From positions 1 to 64,000 of the forward strand of contig DASXSF010000148.1 in NCBI GenBank assembly GCA_036506155.1: 64,000 bases of DNA, written 5' to 3'. This DNA is from DASXRA01 sp036506155. GTDB lineage: Bacteria; Actinomycetota; Actinomycetes; Mycobacteriales; Jatrophihabitantaceae. The position numbers were made by a program, and so were the translations under genes. Under the pieces are notes generated by a model that was not told the DNA's origin, made no database searches, and saw only the letters and a list, made by a program, of their open reading frames with translations. Below are positions 59,516 to 64,000 of this stretch, one piece after another; position 1 is the first letter of the stretch; every line of letters begins with the position of its first letter.

Positions 59516-61047
59516 TGCTCCTCGACGACGTCGCCGCAGCGTCCGCCGAGATCGCGCAGACGTCCGCGCGGGGCGGCAAGGTGGCCCGCCTGGCAGCGCT
59601 GCTGCGTCAGCTCTCCCCGGACGAGGCCGCGGTGGTCGCGTCATGGCTGTCGGGGGAATTGCCGCAGCGGCAGATCGGTGTCGGCTGGGCGTCGCTTCGC
59701 GATGTCGGGGCGGCGGCCGCCGTTCCCAGCCTCACCGTTGCCGGCGTCGACGCGACGTTCTCCGAGCTCAAGGCGCTGTCCGGGCCGGGCTCGCAGGCCC
59801 GGCGCCGTACGATGCTCGCGGCGCTGTTCGGGGCCGCGACGGCACGTGAGCAGGAGTTTCTGCGCCGGTTGCTCAGCGGCGACCTGCGCCAGGGCGCCCT
59901 GGTCGGTGTGATGGCCGACGCGGTCGCTCGTGCGGTAGAGGTACCGCCCGCAGCGGTGCGGCGTGCGGCGATGCTACGTGGCGACCTGGCCGTGGTCGCC
60001 GCCGCGCTGCTGCGCGAGGGGCCGGCCGGGCTCGACTCCTTCCGGCTCCAGGTGGGGCGGCCGCTCAGCCCCATGCTGGCGCAGACCGCCGCGACCACCG
60101 ACGACGCGTTGTCCCGGCTCGGCGGTGCGGCCGTGTTCGAGTGGAAGCTGGACGGGGCCCGCATCCAGGTGCATCGCGACGGCGCGGACATAGGGCTGTT
60201 CACGCGGACGCTGGACGACGTGACCGCACGGCTGCCGGAGGTCGTCGACGTCGTGCGAGCCCTGCCGGTTGGCGCGCTCGTCGCCGACGGTGAGGCGATC
60301 GCGCTGCGCCCGGACGGGCGGCCGCAGCCGTTCGCGGTCACCGCATCGCGCGTCGGCAGCCGGCGTGATGTCGCCGGAGGGCAGGCCACGACGCCGATCA
60401 CGCCGTTCCTGTTCGACGTGCTCCACGTCGACGGCGCCGACCTGCTCGACGAGCCCGCCTCGCGTCGCATCGCCGCCTTGGACGGCATCGTGCCGGAGCG
60501 CAACCGGGTCGGCCGGTTGGTGACCAGCGACCCGCAAGCGGCTCGTGAGTTTCTCGCCGACACGTTGCGCCGGGGCCACGAAGGCGTGCTGGCCAAGTCG
60601 CTGACCGCGCCCTATGAGGCGGGCCGGCGCGGCGCAGGGTGGCTCAAGGTCAAGCCGGTGCACACCCTGGATCTGGTCGTGCTCGCCGTCGAGTGGGGGT
60701 CCGGCCGGCGCCAGGGGTGGCTGTCGAACATCCACCTCGGTGCCCGCGACCCAGCGGGCGGGTTCGTCATGCTGGGCAAGACATTCAAAGGCATGACGGA
60801 CGAGATGCTCGTCTGGCAGACGAAACGGTTCACGGAGCTGGCCGCCGGGCCGCTTTCCGACTGGGTCGTGCCGCTGCGGCCGGAGCAAGTCGTCGAGGTC
60901 GCGTTCGACGGGCTACAGCGCTCGCCGCGCTACCCGGGCGGGCTCGCCCTGCGCTTCGCCCGCGTCGTCCGCTACCGCGACGACAAGACTGCCGCTGAGG
61001 CGGACACGATCGACACCGTGAGGCAGCTAGCTGGAGAGACCGGGTAG
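59515..61047 (+). CDS. ligB: ATP-dependent DNA ligase LigB
   Basis: 510 residues. The adenylation site is FEWKLDGARIQVHRDG (motif I, K-x-D-G), with further motifs LVADGEAIAL, GHEGVLAKS and AGWLKVKP; an N-terminal DNA-binding domain (LSGELPQRQIGVGWASL) precedes it. Close in length and in many blocks to mycobacterial LigB. It starts on the last base of the M20 stop codon. Tail-to-tail overlap of 21 bases with the DUF5703 gene. Confidence 0.94.
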   Translation: MLLDDVAAASAEIAQTSARGGKVARLAALLRQLSPDEAAVVASWLSGELPQRQIGVGWASLRDVGAAAAVPSLTVAGVDATFSELKALSGPGSQARRRTMLAALFGAATAREQEFLRRLLSGDLRQGALVGVMADAVARAVEVPPAAVRRAAMLRGDLAVVAAALLREGPAGLDSFRLQVGRPLSPMLAQTAATTDDALSRLGGAAVFEWKLDGARIQVHRDGADIGLFTRTLDDVTARLPEVVDVVRALPVGALVADGEAIALRPDGRPQPFAVTASRVGSRRDVAGGQATTPITPFLFDVLHVDGADLLDEPASRRIAALDGIVPERNRVGRLVTSDPQAAREFLADTLRRGHEGVLAKSLTAPYEAGRRGAGWLKVKPVHTLDLVVLAVEWGSGRRQGWLSNIHLGARDPAGGFVMLGKTFKGMTDEMLVWQTKRFTELAAGPLSDWVVPLRPEQVVEVAFDGLQRSPRYPGGLALRFARVVRYRDDKTAAEADTIDTVRQLAGETG

Positions 61048-61260
61048 CGGCAGGCGCCCAGGGGCGCGGCGGCGACGTAGGACGACGCGCCGCGTGCCGT
61101 CCGTGAAGCGCTGCACCTGGGCGAGTTCCCACCCGCCGTACTCGGCGTGCAGGGCGAGTCGCACCGCCGCTGAGGTCCGGCTTACGTCCGCCGGAATCCG
61201 CAGCGGCGCGTACTCCCAGTCGGGATCGGTACTCGCCTCCTCGGCGGGTGTCGCCGTCAT
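61027..61260 (-). CDS. DUF5703 small actinobacterial protein
   Basis: 77 residues matching DUF5703: WEYAPLRIPADVSRTSAAVRL, HAEYGGWELAQVQRFTDGTR and a basic RRVVLRRRR end. The ATG overlaps the helicase stop by four bases (ATGA), so it is translated with the helicase. Function unknown. Confidence 0.75.
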   Translation of the reverse strand: MTATPAEEASTDPDWEYAPLRIPADVSRTSAAVRLALHAEYGGWELAQVQRFTDGTRRVVLRRRRAPGRLPLPGLSS

Positions 61261-63182
61261 AGCAGGCCAGTAAACCCCTCAGGCGCGCCGATCTCCACCC
61301 TTGTGGCGTAATCCGCGAGCAGCTGCCGCAGCCGGGTGCGGCGCGGCCGCGCGCCGACGTGGCGTACCGCCCGCGTTAGGGAGGGGCCCACGGCGTGCAC
61401 CACGGACAGGTGCCGCTGCGCCCGGGTCAGCGCGGTGTAGACGAGTGGACGGGACAGCATTCCGCCGGCCTCCGGCGGTAGCACGACCACGACTGCGGGG
61501 AACTCCGAGCCCTGCGCCCGGTGCACGGTGATCGCCCAGCCGTGGAGTAGGTCAGCCAGCGCCTTGCCCTTCACCTCTGCCGGCCCGGAGGCGAACTCGA
61601 CGGTCACAGCGCCGTCCGGGTCTACCTCCGCCACGATGCCGACTTCGCCGTTGGCGTATCCGAAGGGCTCGGCCTCCAGGTGGTTTGCTGTCGCCACGAC
61701 ACGGTCGCCCGGGTCGAACCGGCCGCGCCCATCGCCTGGGTTGAGCCGCGCCTTGAGGGCGACGTTGAGCGCCTGTGTCCCCGCGGCGCCGCGGTGCACC
61801 GGCGTTACCACCTGCACCTGATCGGCCGGAATGCCCAGTACCCGCGGGACGGAATCGGTCACGAGCTGGACGACTCGGTGGGCCGCCTCGGCGGAGCCTC
61901 GCGCCGGAACGACGACCACCTCCCGGGTCGGGTCGGCGACGGGTGGCAGCTCGCCGCCTCGCACGCTGGTGGCGAGCCGGGCGATTGCCCCGCCCTCGTC
62001 CTGCCGGTACAGCGTCGTCAGTTCGGTGACCGGGACCACGCCGGAGTCGATGAGCTCACCGAGTACCCGGCCGGGGCCGATCGAGGGAAGCTGGGCGGCG
62101 TCGCCGACGAACACGACGTGCGTCCCGTCCGCGCACGCATCGAGCAGCGCCTCGGCAAGCTCTACGTCGAGCATCGACGCCTCGTCGACGACCACGACGT
62201 CCTCATCGAGGGGCGCCTCGGCATCGCGTGCGAAGCCCCCGGCGAACTCGAGCTCCTCCCCGCGCTTGCGGCCCTGGGCACCGAGCAGGCGGTGAATGGT
62301 CGACGCAGGGGAGCCGGTCAGCTCCTCGAGACGCTTGGCGGCCCGCCCGGTGGGAGCGGCCAGCGCCACGGACTTCCGGGCCTTTGCAGCAAGCGAGACG
62401 ATAGCCGCAACCGTGTGGCTCTTGCCGGTGCCCGGCCCACCGGTCAGCACACTGACACCCGACCGGAGCGCGTGCCCGACAGCGTCGCGCTGCGTCCCGT
62501 CCAGGTCGGTGACGGGCCGTGCGTCCGCTGTGATCGGCTCGGCCGTGGCGGCGAGCCGGGCGATCGACTCGGCGATCGCGTCCTCCGCTTCCGCGTAGCG
62601 CGCCAGGGCGAGGTCCTCGTCGAAGGGGATCACCGTCGCGGCCTCGACCGCCGCCTCGATTGCCGCTGCCGGGTCGCCTACGCCGAACTCGGCCAGCGCG
62701 TCACGGACGGCGCCGGCAGGGGTGACCGTGTGGCCGTCCTTGGACTCGCGGGCGAGCACATAGCCGACCAGCGCTCGCGCCCGCCGCGGGTCGTCGCGTC
62801 GTACGCCGGGTAGTGCAGCGCGGGCAACGCGGTCGGCATCGGCAGGCTGCACGCCCGGCACGCTCAGCAGTACCCACGGGTCGTCGCGGACCAGTCGGGC
62901 CGCCGGCGGCCCGAGCGCGTCCACGACCCGGCCGGCGACCCGGGCGTCGATCTCTGCAGGGACGAGCAGGTCCACAAGCTCGTAGACGGGCGCCGCGGCG
63001 AGAAATGCCGAGAGCAGCCGGCCGGCGCGCTGGGCGCCCACCTTCGGCAACGCCAGCAGCCGCTCGGCGGTGACGTCCGCGGGCCCCTCGATGCCCGCGT
63101 CCGGCAGCGCGGCGGCCAGCTTGCGGCCCAGGCCCGGCCACAGGCCCGCGTCGCAGAACGCCGCGAAGACAGGATCTTTCAG
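61257..63182 (-). CDS. RecD2-like superfamily 1 DNA helicase, apparent CTG start
   Basis: 641 residues. An N-terminal domain with helix-hairpin-helix features (ERLLALPKVGAQRAGRLLSA, LSVPGVQPADADRVARAAL) precedes a helicase core: LTGGPGTGKSHT (Walker A), DVVVVDEASMLD (Walker B), GDAAQLPSIGPGRVLGEL, WAITVHRAQGSEFPAVVVVL and VYTALTRAQRHLSVVHAV. The reading continues in frame upstream (DPVFAAFCDAGLWPG) to a CTG at 63180-63182 that overlaps the upstream stop (CTGA) with GAGGA six bases before it. The first ATG/GTG/TTG in frame is TTG 63050, which would cut off this conserved-looking start. Confidence 0.82.
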   Translation of the reverse strand: MKDPVFAAFCDAGLWPGLGRKLAAALPDAGIEGPADVTAERLLALPKVGAQRAGRLLSAFLAAAPVYELVDLLVPAEIDARVAGRVVDALGPPAARLVRDDPWVLLSVPGVQPADADRVARAALPGVRRDDPRRARALVGYVLARESKDGHTVTPAGAVRDALAEFGVGDPAAAIEAAVEAATVIPFDEDLALARYAEAEDAIAESIARLAATAEPITADARPVTDLDGTQRDAVGHALRSGVSVLTGGPGTGKSHTVAAIVSLAAKARKSVALAAPTGRAAKRLEELTGSPASTIHRLLGAQGRKRGEELEFAGGFARDAEAPLDEDVVVVDEASMLDVELAEALLDACADGTHVVFVGDAAQLPSIGPGRVLGELIDSGVVPVTELTTLYRQDEGGAIARLATSVRGGELPPVADPTREVVVVPARGSAEAAHRVVQLVTDSVPRVLGIPADQVQVVTPVHRGAAGTQALNVALKARLNPGDGRGRFDPGDRVVATANHLEAEPFGYANGEVGIVAEVDPDGAVTVEFASGPAEVKGKALADLLHGWAITVHRAQGSEFPAVVVVLPPEAGGMLSRPLVYTALTRAQRHLSVVHAVGPSLTRAVRHVGARPRRTRLRQLLADYATRVEIGAPEGFTGLL

Positions 63183-64000
63183 GAGACGTCCTCGGGGTAG
63201 CCGACCAGCGGTGCGGACACGTCATCGAGCGCCTGGCGGATCTCCATCGGCAGCTCGAGCTTCTCCGAAGCGAGCGCCGCGGTGAGCTGGCCCAGGGTGC
63301 GCGCCCCCAGGATCGGTGCGGTGACGCCGGGCTGGTCGCGGACCCACGCCAGGGCTACGGCGATGGGCGACGTGGCCAAGCCCTCGGCGGCGGTGGCGAC
63401 CGCTTCGACGATGCCAACCTCCCGGTCGGTGGCGATGTCGGCCAGGCTGCGGCCGTGCGCCGCCGCCCGCGAATCTGCGGGCACGCCGCCCCGGTACTTC
63501 CCGGTCAGCACGCCGCCGCCCAGCGGCGAGTACGGCAAGACGCCGAGGCCAAGCGCCCGGCACGCGGGGATGACCTCACGCTCGACGCCCCGCTCCAGCA
63601 ACGAATAACGCACCTGGTTGGCGACGATCGGGGCGCGTCCCGGTACGGCGCGCTGCCAGGTCGCGGCCCGGGCGGTGCGCCAGCCGCAGTAGTTCGAGAC
63701 GCCGGCGTAGCGTGCCTTGCCGGACGCGACCGCAGCGTCGAGGGCGGACAGCGTTTCGTCGAACGGCACCGCGTCGTCGACGTAATGCACGTACCACAGG
63801 TCGACGTAGTCGGTGCCCAGCCGGCGAAGCGACTGGTCGAGGCGGCGCAGCAGCTCGCCGCGAGAAACGTTGACGATGCGGTCCGTTTCGGTGCGGATGA
63901 TCCCGGCTTTGGTGGCGATCACCACCTCGTCACGCGGCACGACGTCGGCGACCAGCTGGCCGATGATCTGCTCGGAACGGCCGAATCCGTACGACACCGC
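63179..64000 (-). CDS. Aldo/keto reductase (partial, runs off right edge)
   Basis: The visible 273 residues are the C-terminal four fifths of an AKR barrel: VIATKAG, LRRLGTDYVDLWYVHYVDD (active-site region), GVSNYCGWRTARAATWQ, VRYSLLERGVEREVIPACR, GLGVLPYSPLGGGVLTGKY and ARTLGQLTAALAS (cofactor loop). The N-terminus with the catalytic Tyr/Asp lies outside. Its stop overlaps the helicase start. Confidence 0.85.
   Translation of the reverse strand, partial: AVSYGFGRSEQIIGQLVADVVPRDEVVIATKAGIIRTETDRIVNVSRGELLRRLDQSLRRLGTDYVDLWYVHYVDDAVPFDETLSALDAAVASGKARYAGVSNYCGWRTARAATWQRAVPGRAPIVANQVRYSLLERGVEREVIPACRALGLGVLPYSPLGGGVLTGKYRGGVPADSRAAAHGRSLADIATDREVGIVEAVATAAEGLATSPIAVALAWVRDQPGVTAPILGARTLGQLTAALASEKLELPMEIRQALDDVSAPLVGYPEDVS

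Noticed and set aside
1..64000. CRISPR array, rRNA genes and IS elements
   Set aside because: No regularly spaced repeats, no rRNA-like sequence and no transposase motif were found in the window.

Overview
The window is high-GC chromosomal DNA from an actinomycete. The evidence is gene content and order: a moxR-DUF58-VWA-fabG-inhA-ferrochelatase run as in mycobacteria, a xylFGH transporter operon beside a ROK regulator as in Streptomyces, actinobacterial families (DUF3097, DUF5703, LigB, Eis), many GTG starts, and many start codons sitting 6-9 nt after a TANNNT-like -10 box with no Shine-Dalgarno sequence (leaderless transcripts). I cannot place it below that rank from sequence alone.

Left part (1-25 kb). 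An ECF sigma operon enters from the left edge, followed by a sugar ABC transporter operon (xylF-xylG-xylH order) and its ROK repressor. Then comes a block whose order matches M. tuberculosis Rv1475c-Rv1488: aconitase, an NlpC/P60 cell-wall hydrolase, moxR, DUF58, VWA, fabG, inhA-type enoyl reductase, ferrochelatase, a conserved hypothetical, NfeD and SPFH. A sirtuin, moaA, a metallo-beta-lactamase-fold protein, a small Cys protein and DUF3097 are inserted in this block. A Ni/Co permease preceded by an exact Nur-type nickel operator, an Eis-like acetyltransferase and a CPBP membrane protein follow.

Middle part (25-47.5 kb). A homogentisate breakdown operon (hmgA, unknown gene, fahA) ends at a strong hairpin. 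Next are an esterase/esterase/ATP-grasp triad, citrate synthase, a phosphotransferase, an HTH plus Clp-N pair divergent from a small HTH gene across a dense cluster of palindromes, a very large secreted GH92 mannosidase, a short-chain dehydrogenase, a DinB protein, a glycosyltransferase, and an MMPL pump with a divergent TetR regulator and two matched operators.

Mobile region (47.72-56.90 kb). A 9.2-kb element sits at the 3' end of tRNA-Leu(GAG), bounded by a 19-bp direct repeat. It carries integrase, excisionase, repressor, a translationally coupled set of early genes, an HK97-type major capsid gene, and small membrane and lipoprotein cargo genes, but no portal, terminase or tail genes. It carries at least five inactivating lesions: an amber codon in the capsid gene, an amber in a gene next to it, two frameshifts in the integrase (the second removes the catalytic Tyr) and one frameshift in a left-end gene. 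The protein genes I recognise in the flanking chromosome all read without interruption.

Right part (57-64 kb). A mucin-like secreted protein, an M20 peptidase, ATP-dependent DNA ligase LigB, a DUF5703 protein, a RecD-like helicase that appears to start at CTG, and an aldo/keto reductase running off the right edge.
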